7,519 bases of DNA, taken from the NCBI GenBank assembly GCA_012965485.1, contig DTSF01000299.1, positions 1-7,519 of the forward strand, given 5' to 3'. Source of the stretch: Dehalococcoidia bacterium. Its GTDB lineage: Bacteria; Chloroflexota; Dehalococcoidia; SAR202; UBA826. Numbering within the stretch: position 1 is the first letter of the stretch; each line of letters starts with the position of its first letter. The translations under genes were made by a program, and so were the position numbers. Positions 1 to 5,244 of this stretch are shown piece by piece. The notes beneath the pieces are model-generated. The model saw only the letters and a program-made list of their open reading frames with translations, had not been told where the DNA came from and searched no databases.

Positions 1-1
1 T

Positions 2-1033
2 ACACCGTACGCTTTGTTAGATTATTTTCCGGATGATTTCCTTCTTTTTGTGGATGAATCTCACATGACTCTTCCACAACTCAGAGCCATGTATCGTGGT
101 GACCAATCTAGGAAAGAAACACTAGTCGAATATGGATTCCGGCTACCGTCTGCATTAGACAATAGGCCTCTAAATTTTGAGGAATTCGAAAAAAGGGTAA
201 GCCAAGTAGTCTTTGTATCAGCTACCCCCGGCCCATATGAAATGGAAAACAGCTCGGTTACAGCCGAGCAGGTAATAAGACCAACCGGACTTCTAGACCC
301 TTTTATTGAAGTTAAACCGGTGACTGGCCAGATTGATGACCTGCTGGACCAAATTGACACCAGAGTGAAGAAAGGCGAAAGAATCCTGGTAACAACCTTA
401 ACAAAAAGAATGTCTGAGGAGTTATCGGATTACTTGAAGGAATCCGGGATAAGAACCCAATACTTACACTCTGAAATCGATACTCTTGAAAGAAGTGAAA
501 TACTAAGAGATTTGAGAATGGGTGTATACGATGTATTGGTAGGCATAAATCTACTGCGAGAAGGTCTAGATCTTCCTGAAGTAAGTTTGGTTGCCATACT
601 TGATGCAGACAAGGAAGGTTTTCTAAGATCTAGAACCTCTCTGATCCAAACTATCGGGCGGGCCTCTAGGCATATCGATGGAAAAGTTATCATGTATGCC
701 GATAAGATGACAGACTCTATGAAAAATGCCATAGAAGAAACTGACCGAAGGCGTCTCATTCAACAATCCTATAACGAAGAGAACGGAATTACTCCTCAAG
801 GCATCCGCAAGACCATAAGAGATATTACTGAAAGAGTAAAATCAGTAGTGGAACCCTCACGGGACGATCTTATTAATGGTCTGGAGCTGCCGAAAGAAGA
901 TTTAATCAGATTGATAAAGGATCTTCAATTACAAATGAAATCTGCTTCGAAAGATTTGGAGTTTGAAAAAGCTGCTATCGTCAGGGACCAAATATTGGAT
1001 TTAAGAAAAATAGTTGCTGAAGAACCTAGATAG
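2..1033 (+). CDS. uvrB: UvrABC excinuclease subunit B, C-terminal half (5' end cut by window edge)
   Basis: UvrB is the damage-verifying helicase-like subunit of nucleotide excision repair; it is loaded by UvrA and recruits UvrC in the cytoplasm. The frame is open to the left edge, and its first visible residues ([13 protein letters not shown]) already read as UvrB, so the TTG at 14 is not a start. About 343 of a usual 660-700 residues are present. Counting from the first visible codon, I see helicase motif II DESH (18-21), motif [11 protein letters not shown] (73-80), motif [11 protein letters not shown] (183-192) and motif [11 protein letters not shown] (216-224). A C-terminal UVR domain follows at about 301-336, the segment that contacts UvrC. 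The visible motifs are intact and the gene ends in TAG. The N-terminal Walker A and beta-hairpin region lie outside the window. No clear intrinsic terminator follows. Identity is effectively certain. Confidence 0.98.
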   Translation, partial: TPYALLDYFPDDFLLFVDESHMTLPQLRAMYRGDQSRKETLVEYGFRLPSALDNRPLNFEEFEKRVSQVVFVSATPGPYEMENSSVTAEQVIRPTGLLDPFIEVKPVTGQIDDLLDQIDTRVKKGERILVTTLTKRMSEELSDYLKESGIRTQYLHSEIDTLERSEILRDLRMGVYDVLVGINLLREGLDLPEVSLVAILDADKEGFLRSRTSLIQTIGRASRHIDGKVIMYADKMTDSMKNAIEETDRRRLIQQSYNEENGITPQGIRKTIRDITERVKSVVEPSRDDLINGLELPKEDLIRLIKDLQLQMKSASKDLEFEKAAIVRDQILDLRKIVAEEPR

Positions 1034-1048
1034 ATAGATTGAAATATG

Positions 1049-1076
1049 TTGACACTTTAAGAAGTCAAAATATAAA
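1049..1076 (+). promoter_or_regulatory. Sigma-70-like promoter for the sufT-mrp genes with a palindrome over the -35
   Basis: A perfect TTGACA (1049-1054) is followed after 16 bases by TATAAA (1071-1076). This would start transcription around 1083, about 50 bases before the sufT ATG. The -35 box is also one arm of an inverted repeat, TTGAC (1049-1053) with GTCAA (1064-1068) separated by 10 bases, which is the geometry of a repressor operator. A further GTCAAC copy lies at 1097-1102 in the presumed leader. The promoter call rests on consensus match and position; the operator role is inference. Confidence 0.6.
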
Positions 1077-1131
1077 CTTTATTCTGGACCAAATAGGTCA
1101 ACAAGTAAATGCGCTAAATTAAGGAAGAAGT

Positions 1132-1446
1132 ATGCTTGATTCAGAAACGGTCACAAAAGATGATGTGTTAGAGGCCCTTCGAGATGTCTACGATCCGGAA
1201 ATACCAGTGAATATTGTGGACTTGGGATTGGTATATGGAGTCGAGGTCGCGGATGGTGATGTCGACGTCAGTATGACATTAACCTTTGCTGGATGTGGAA
1301 TGGGACCTTATATAGCACAGCAGGCAGAATGGAGACTAGCTGAGGTGGAAGGTATAGAAGATATTAATGTCGACCTTGTGTTTGACCCTCCTTGGACGCC
1401 TGACATGATAACCGAAGAAGGAAAACGATTACTCGGACTCGATTAA
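1132..1446 (+). CDS. sufT: SufT-like MIP18/DUF59 iron-sulfur cluster assembly factor
   Basis: This 104-residue single-domain protein belongs to the MIP18 (DUF59) family, whose members help mature iron-sulfur proteins in the cytoplasm. The family hallmark [16 protein letters not shown] spans residues 21-36. A GCGMGP segment at 54-59 carries the conserved Cys55, and VFDPPW at 83-88 near the C-terminus is typical of the SufT branch rather than PaaD. It lacks the long N-terminal extension of some SufT proteins and consists only of the core domain. The ATG is supported by AAGGA at 1121-1125, six bases upstream. The next gene, 59 bases downstream on the same strand, is an Mrp-family ATPase; in many bacteria a DUF59 domain is fused to Mrp, so the two probably act together. 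No other suf genes are in view. The family assignment is firm; the exact client proteins are unknown. Confidence 0.88.
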   Translation: MLDSETVTKDDVLEALRDVYDPEIPVNIVDLGLVYGVEVADGDVDVSMTLTFAGCGMGPYIAQQAEWRLAEVEGIEDINVDLVFDPPWTPDMITEEGKRLLGLD

Positions 1447-1505
1447 AGACCCTCGTTTTCTCTAGGTAGCCAGGTTCGGTAACAATCAGACTAGCGGAGA
1501 ATTTC

Positions 1506-2312
1506 ATGACGCAACAAAACCCGGCTCAGGCACGTGCTCGTATTGAAGGAATGAAACGTCAATTTGAACAAAAACGTCAAATTGAGGAATCACTATCGGG
1601 AATCAAAAATAAAATCGGCGTGTACAGTGGGAAAGGCGGGGTAGGTAAAACTACGATTGCAGTCAATTTGGCCGCGACTCTAGCTAATGATGGTGCCACT
1701 GTTGGTATATTGGATGTTGATATTGATTGCCCTAATGTAGTGCGAGCAATGAAAATTTCTGAGCACCCTACAGTCGGTGGGGAACAAAAGATGATTCCAC
1801 CTGAAAGATTTGGGGTCAAAGTTATGTCTATGTCATTTTTTCAGGAAAATGAGGACGAGGCGATAATTTGGCGGGGTCCGATGATACACAATGCAATAAA
1901 CCAAATGCTACAAACCACCGAATGGGGCGAACTTGACTATTTAATTGTAGATATGCCTCCTGGCACTTCTGATGCTCCATTAACGGTGATGCAAGTTCTA
2001 ACCATGGATGGATTCGTGGTTGTTACTACACCACAGGAACTGGCCAAAATCGATGCTAAACGCTCCATAAACATGATTCGCAAACTAAAAGTCAACGTGT
2101 TAGGAGTGGTTGAAAACATGTCTGGTGGAATTTTCGGAAAAGGCGCAGGGAAAGAAATATCAAAAGAATTGGATTTGGAATATCTTGGCGAAATAAATGT
2201 CAGGGCAGACTACCAGGATACATCGAGACCGGCTTCCTTGCTAAATAACGAAATACTAGATGAATACCGAAGCGTTACAAGGAAAACACTTGCGGCCTTA
2301 AGCAGCAAATAG
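1506..2312 (+). CDS. mrp: Mrp/ApbC/NBP35-type P-loop ATPase lacking the CxxC cluster-binding motif
   Basis: Mrp/ApbC proteins are dimeric deviant-Walker ATPases that bind and pass on iron-sulfur clusters. This 268-residue protein has the deviant Walker A GKGGVGKTT (42-50), a switch I-like DVDIDCPNV (70-78), WRGPM (122-126) and the Mrp-type switch II/Walker B DYLIVDMPPGTSD (144-156). VENMSGG at 202-208 corresponds to the VENMS segment that in canonical Mrp is followed by a CPxC motif. Here it runs directly into IFGKGAG and the cysteines are missing. The only cysteine in the protein is Cys75, in switch I. The N-terminal ~35 residues are a charged, Gln/Arg/Glu-rich probable helix instead of the DUF59 domain found on many bacterial Mrp proteins; that domain is supplied by the separate gene just upstream. 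GGAGA at 1496-1500 supports the ATG. The gene ends four bases from the stop of the convergent isomerase gene. Family membership is secure; whether it still carries a cluster is doubtful. Confidence 0.9.
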   Translation: MTQQNPAQARARIEGMKRQFEQKRQIEESLSGIKNKIGVYSGKGGVGKTTIAVNLAATLANDGATVGILDVDIDCPNVVRAMKISEHPTVGGEQKMIPPERFGVKVMSMSFFQENEDEAIIWRGPMIHNAINQMLQTTEWGELDYLIVDMPPGTSDAPLTVMQVLTMDGFVVVTTPQELAKIDAKRSINMIRKLKVNVLGVVENMSGGIFGKGAGKEISKELDLEYLGEINVRADYQDTSRPASLLNNEILDEYRSVTRKTLAALSSK

Positions 2313-2316
2313 CCGA

Positions 2317-3915
2317 TCATTGTTCGTATAAAGTTTCAAATTGAACTATAAGGTTGCGTAACCCTTCAGTGATATTGGTTCCGAGATCCACTCGACATAC
2401 CGGACGGTTCAGGGACACCAATGATTCCATATCTCCATTTGCCTGAGCGACCAATAATGTTGAGAATCCATACCTCTTATCCGCAATCGGGATTTCATCC
2501 ACATTATCTGAAAAAAGCTGTAGATACATCCCAGATACTGGCCCTCCTTTATGCATTTGGCCTGTTGAATGCAAGTAGGATGGACCTGTGGCTAGCGTCA
2601 CATGCCTTTTTGTGAGATTTCGAAGCCTAAATGCCAAATCGAAAAGCAACGCTTGATCTCCATCTTCCAAATACAGGAAAGGCAATACAGCGATGTAGCT
2701 ATCATTTTTTATCTGTGCTATCCATTCGGGCAGAGTCAAAGTTGAACAAGTAGGCGGCAATTTCCCATGATTAGTGAAATAATCAAGCATCTCACTAGTT
2801 TTATCTTTAGAACTCTGTACTTGAGGTTGATCAAATGGGTTTATATTCATTGAAGATGCCATCAAAACCACCGACATTTTCCATCTAAAAAATTCCCCTC
2901 CAAGCGACTCTGGTTTATCTACCTCTATATTAAATATGGGGATAGCATTGTCTTCAAAATACTGTCTGAGAATTTGAGCTGATGCATCTTCCATTGATAA
3001 ATCCTGATACATGACCGAACAGACATCTACGGAAGGAGATACCAAATCGGAATCACCGACGATCGGAACGATCCCAACACCGTCTTTTCCCAAACTCTCA
3101 GATAACAATTGTTCAAGCCACATAGAAAAATTACTTAGTGATTCAGGCAAATATACATACAGCTTATCTCTGCTATGCCTCAGGTTTTGAAGCAGGAATT
3201 CTACCAAAGGTATTGCAGGATTTTCTTCTAGGCTAACTGTACGGCATAAAGATGCCATTTCATTGGCGGAGTCGATAACTGCTGATATATCTGTTTTATT
3301 AAGTAAGGCCGGAAACAAGCCGAAGGAAGATAATTCTGAAAACCTGCCACCAATGTCAGGTTTACCATGGATAATACTTCTAAAATTCTGTTTGATCGCC
3401 ATTTTTTCAAGGAAAGTTCCAGGGTCCGTTATAGCAATCACATTTTTTTTACATTTCAACGACTCCCGTGAATCCCCCAATTTATCCAAAAAGTGATTAG
3501 CTAGTGTGATAGTTTCTAATGTTGTTCCTGATTTGGAAGAAATCACCAAAAGGGCTTTTTGGTTCCCAACTTCAGCTAATATTTTTTCAACAACAGAAGG
3601 AACCACAGAATCAACAAAGATAAATTTGGGACTGTTTTCACCTAACGAAACTATTGCTCTGGCACCTGCACTACTACCTCCAACCCCGATCAACAATATG
3701 TAGTGGAAATCCTCCTGGTATATATCGTTTGCAAGTTCTAGATATTGTCTTTTCTCATCTGAAGTCCAATCGCAGCCAACTGACCAACCTAACCAATTCG
3801 ATATGAAAATGTCATCATCCTTAGATATTGATCTTTCAGCAGATTCCCAAAACTTACCAATACTACCTATTAGTACCTCTTCGTCCCAATTAGGAAAATC
3901 CTGTTTAAGGTGCAT
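2317..3915 (-). CDS. pgi: Glucose-6-phosphate isomerase, of the type fused to transaldolase elsewhere
   Basis: It interconverts glucose 6-phosphate and fructose 6-phosphate in the cytoplasm. The 532-residue protein has the first SIS-domain phosphate-binding signatures GVGGSS (77-82) and SSKSGTT (126-132) and the PGI signature DIGGRFS (187-193). The catalytic Glu274 lies in LLSESLGKDG (270-279), and the second signature INPFDQPQVQSSK (358-370) supplies catalytic Lys370. HSTGQMHKGGP (449-459) and the following tail closely resemble the C-terminal half of bifunctional transaldolase/phosphoglucose isomerase proteins rather than the E. coli-type enzyme. All catalytic motifs look intact. The ATG has no convincing Shine-Dalgarno sequence. 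The transaldolase gene stops 15 bases upstream in the same frame, so translational coupling is likely. No alternative ATG exists upstream because two in-frame TGA codons lie just before four sense codons. Its stop is four bases from the stop of convergent mrp. Confidence 0.93.
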   Translation of the reverse strand: MHLKQDFPNWDEEVLIGSIGKFWESAERSISKDDDIFISNWLGWSVGCDWTSDEKRQYLELANDIYQEDFHYILLIGVGGSSAGARAIVSLGENSPKFIFVDSVVPSVVEKILAEVGNQKALLVISSKSGTTLETITLANHFLDKLGDSRESLKCKKNVIAITDPGTFLEKMAIKQNFRSIIHGKPDIGGRFSELSSFGLFPALLNKTDISAVIDSANEMASLCRTVSLEENPAIPLVEFLLQNLRHSRDKLYVYLPESLSNFSMWLEQLLSESLGKDGVGIVPIVGDSDLVSPSVDVCSVMYQDLSMEDASAQILRQYFEDNAIPIFNIEVDKPESLGGEFFRWKMSVVLMASSMNINPFDQPQVQSSKDKTSEMLDYFTNHGKLPPTCSTLTLPEWIAQIKNDSYIAVLPFLYLEDGDQALLFDLAFRLRNLTKRHVTLATGPSYLHSTGQMHKGGPVSGMYLQLFSDNVDEIPIADKRYGFSTLLVAQANGDMESLVSLNRPVCRVDLGTNITEGLRNLIVQFETLYEQ

Positions 3916-3933
3916 AATCCAGAATAATCATCA
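3916..3933 (-). other. In-frame tal/pgi junction with tandem TGA TGA stops
   Basis: Read on the minus strand, the transaldolase frame ends in two consecutive TGA codons (3933-3928). Four sense codons (TTA TTC TGG ATT, 3927-3916) follow, and then the isomerase ATG at 3915, all in a single reading frame. Removing the two stops would give one continuous transaldolase-isomerase protein of about 905 residues, close in size and order to the known fused enzymes. No Shine-Dalgarno sequence is seen in the gap. The frame relation is read directly; the evolutionary direction (fission or pre-fusion) is not determined. Confidence 0.9.
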
Positions 3934-5040
3934 ACTGACTGACAACATGGATCTCTTGAGAGATATATTTTGCAGGAGATTATCAAAGGAATCTGCAAAT
4001 GCTTTCACACCATCTTCAAGTAAAGTGTCGGTTATTTCTGCAAGGTCTATACCCGCTGAGGATAGTTTTTCCATATGTGCATAGGAATCATTTACTTGTT
4101 CATTGATAGTAGTTTCAGCTATCCCATGGTCAATAAATGCGTTTAAAGTGACATCCGGCATAGTGTTTACAGTATTTGGGCCTATTAAATTTTCAACATA
4201 TAAAACATCTCGCATATCTGGATTCTTCATACTAGTACTAGCCCATAGAGGTCTCTGAATTTTGGCACCTGCATCCCGAAGTTTGAGGTAGCGTTCGGAG
4301 GAGAAGGTTTTCTCAAATTCGCCATAGGCTATCTTGGCATTTGCGATTCCTGCACGACCTGAAAATTCCTCAGCTATGAATCCGTTTTCCAGTAATTTTT
4401 TATCGACGGCCGTATCTACCCTGCTAACAAAAAAAGAAGCCACTGAAGCGACTTTAGAAAGGTCGGTCGTATTTTTATGAAACTGCTCAAGACCACTGAT
4501 ATAGGCCTCTCTGACTAAATCATACATTTGTAGAGAAAATATTAAGGTCACATTGACACTAATGCCAACGGATATCAATTCATGTATAGCTGGAATCCCG
4601 GCTTTAGTGGCAGGCACCTTTATCATCAAATTTTGACGGTCAACTTCAGAATATAGCCTTTTAGCCTCGCCTATTGTGCCCTTTGTATCATTTGCTAGAT
4701 GTGGGTTTACTTCTAGGGAAACATAACCATTTTCACCTTCAGTTGATCTATATATAGTGGACAGAAGATCAGCGGCGTTTTGAATGTCTCCAATTGCCAG
4801 TTTTTCAAATATTTCTAAGTTAGAATATTTTTTATCCTTCATACTTTGTATATCAAAGTCATATATATTTGAGGAAGAAATAGCTTTCTCAAATATACTA
4901 GGGTTGGATGTCAGACCAACAACTCCCCAACCTAATATCTCTTTCAGGCCACCAGACAGCAGCAGATCTCTACTTATATTGTCATACCAAACTGATTGAC
5001 CAAGTTTTTTCAGTTTTAGTAACCTTGAAGCCTCTGACAT
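3931..5040 (-). CDS. tal: Transaldolase
   Basis: Transaldolase moves a dihydroxyacetone unit between sugar phosphates in the non-oxidative pentose phosphate pathway, forming a Schiff base with a lysine. The 369-residue length and motifs fit the long transaldolase subfamily (TalB/Tal-PGI fusion type), not the short ~220-residue TalC/FSA type. The N-terminal signature LTSNPSIF is at 43-50 and the active-site motif MIKVPATKAGIPAI at 139-152, with Lys141 as the Schiff-base residue. Further family segments are SLEVNPHLA (108-116), NVTLIFS (163-169), SFFVSRVDT (202-210), RPLWASTSMKNP (263-274) and NTMPD (292-296). The start is fixed by a strong GAGGGAGGG Shine-Dalgarno sequence five bases upstream (5046-5054). 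The gene ends in two tandem TGA codons immediately before the isomerase gene, in the same frame. A promoter-like sequence with a palindromic spacer lies about 40 bases upstream. Nothing indicates loss of function. Confidence 0.95.
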   Translation of the reverse strand: MSEASRLLKLKKLGQSVWYDNISRDLLLSGGLKEILGWGVVGLTSNPSIFEKAISSSNIYDFDIQSMKDKKYSNLEIFEKLAIGDIQNAADLLSTIYRSTEGENGYVSLEVNPHLANDTKGTIGEAKRLYSEVDRQNLMIKVPATKAGIPAIHELISVGISVNVTLIFSLQMYDLVREAYISGLEQFHKNTTDLSKVASVASFFVSRVDTAVDKKLLENGFIAEEFSGRAGIANAKIAYGEFEKTFSSERYLKLRDAGAKIQRPLWASTSMKNPDMRDVLYVENLIGPNTVNTMPDVTLNAFIDHGIAETTINEQVNDSYAHMEKLSSAGIDLAEITDTLLEDGVKAFADSFDNLLQNISLKRSMLSVS

Positions 5041-5045
5041 AGATT

Positions 5046-5054
5046 CCCTCCCTC
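5046..5054 (-). promoter_or_regulatory. Strong Shine-Dalgarno sequence for transaldolase
   Basis: The minus strand reads GAGGGAGGG here, five bases before the ATG at 5040. It contains two overlapping purine-rich anti-16S matches and fixes the transaldolase start. By contrast, no such site precedes the isomerase gene, which suggests that ribosomes enter the pair at the transaldolase. Confidence 0.75.
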
Positions 5055-5079
5055 AATAAGCACAGTAAATTAATTTTTC

Positions 5080-5107
5080 AATATAAGGTTGGGTTCAACC
5101 CTACCAA
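5080..5107 (-). promoter_or_regulatory. Candidate tal-pgi promoter
   Basis: On the minus strand TTGGTA (5107-5102, four of six matches to the -35 consensus) is followed after 16 bases by TATATT (5085-5080, five of six matches to -10). Transcription would start near 5073, giving a leader of about 33 bases before the transaldolase ATG, long enough for the Shine-Dalgarno sequence. A near-palindrome fills the spacer. In AT-rich intergenic DNA such matches occur by chance, so this is a reasonable candidate rather than a firm call. Confidence 0.45.
5087..5105. repeat. 19-base near-palindrome, possible operator upstream of tal
   Basis: The sequence GGTTGGGTTCAACCCTACC is symmetric about position 5096, with eight of nine base pairs matching; the only mismatch is 5090/5102. 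It covers nearly all of the spacer and part of the -35 of the candidate tal promoter, where a bound repressor would block RNA polymerase. Read as RNA it could also form a 6-7 base-pair hairpin, but no U-tract follows on either strand, so a terminator is less likely. The symmetry is seen; the regulatory role is inferred. Confidence 0.55.
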
Positions 5108-5130
5108 ACACGGGAACATGATATCACCAC

Positions 5131-5143
5131 GATCTTTTAGATC
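5131..5143. repeat. Short inverted repeat GATCT-TTT-AGATC
   Basis: Perfect five-base arms flank a three-base centre in the gap between the VWA gene and tal. Its function is unknown. It is short enough to be chance in AT-rich sequence and is not followed by a T-run that would make it a terminator. Confidence 0.25.
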
Positions 5144-5188
5144 TAAGGGGAATTCTGAAACGTTTAAATGGCTACACTTCTAGTCTAG

Positions 5189-5227
5189 AGTTACCAGATT
5201 ATGACGTAGGTATTGGTTTTAGTAACT
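5189..5227. repeat. Inverted repeat AGTTAC/GTAACT downstream of the VWA gene
   Basis: Perfect six-base arms (5189-5194 and 5222-5227) enclose 27 bases, beginning about 18 bases past the VWA gene stop. In a transcript of that gene they could pair as a weak stem, but the loop is large and there is no U-tract, so I do not call a terminator. A TCTAG-T-CTAGA palindrome (5179-5189) abuts it. This may be chance. Confidence 0.25.
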
Positions 5228-5244
5228 AGGCCAGTCACATATAC

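Noticed and set aside
14..16. TTG at 14 as the start of uvrB
   Set aside because: The four codons before it already encode UvrB-like residues and the frame is open to the edge, so the gene begins outside the window.
1034..1131. Intrinsic terminator for uvrB
   Set aside because: No GC-rich stem followed by a T-tract is present. The symmetric elements here are better explained by the promoter and a possible operator.
2350..2366. AAGGTT-GCGT-AACCCTT hairpin as an mrp terminator
   Set aside because: The stem has a bulge, no T-run follows on either strand, and it lies inside the isomerase coding region.
3928..3933. TGA recoded as a sense codon, making one Tal-PGI gene
   Set aside because: The isomerase itself ends in TGA at a typical protein end, no in-frame TGA occurs within any other gene here, and TGG encodes tryptophan throughout. 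The standard code fits; only occasional readthrough remains possible.
5087..5105. GGGTTCAACC resembling a tRNA T-arm
   Set aside because: The flanking bases do not give a 5-base T stem with a 7-base loop, and no anticodon arm, D-arm or acceptor stem can be drawn around it.
5118..5183. 21-codon plus-strand ORF starting at ATG 5118
   Set aside because: It is short, has only a weak purine stretch upstream, and its predicted peptide matches nothing I know. It lies in AT-rich intergenic DNA where such ORFs are expected by chance.
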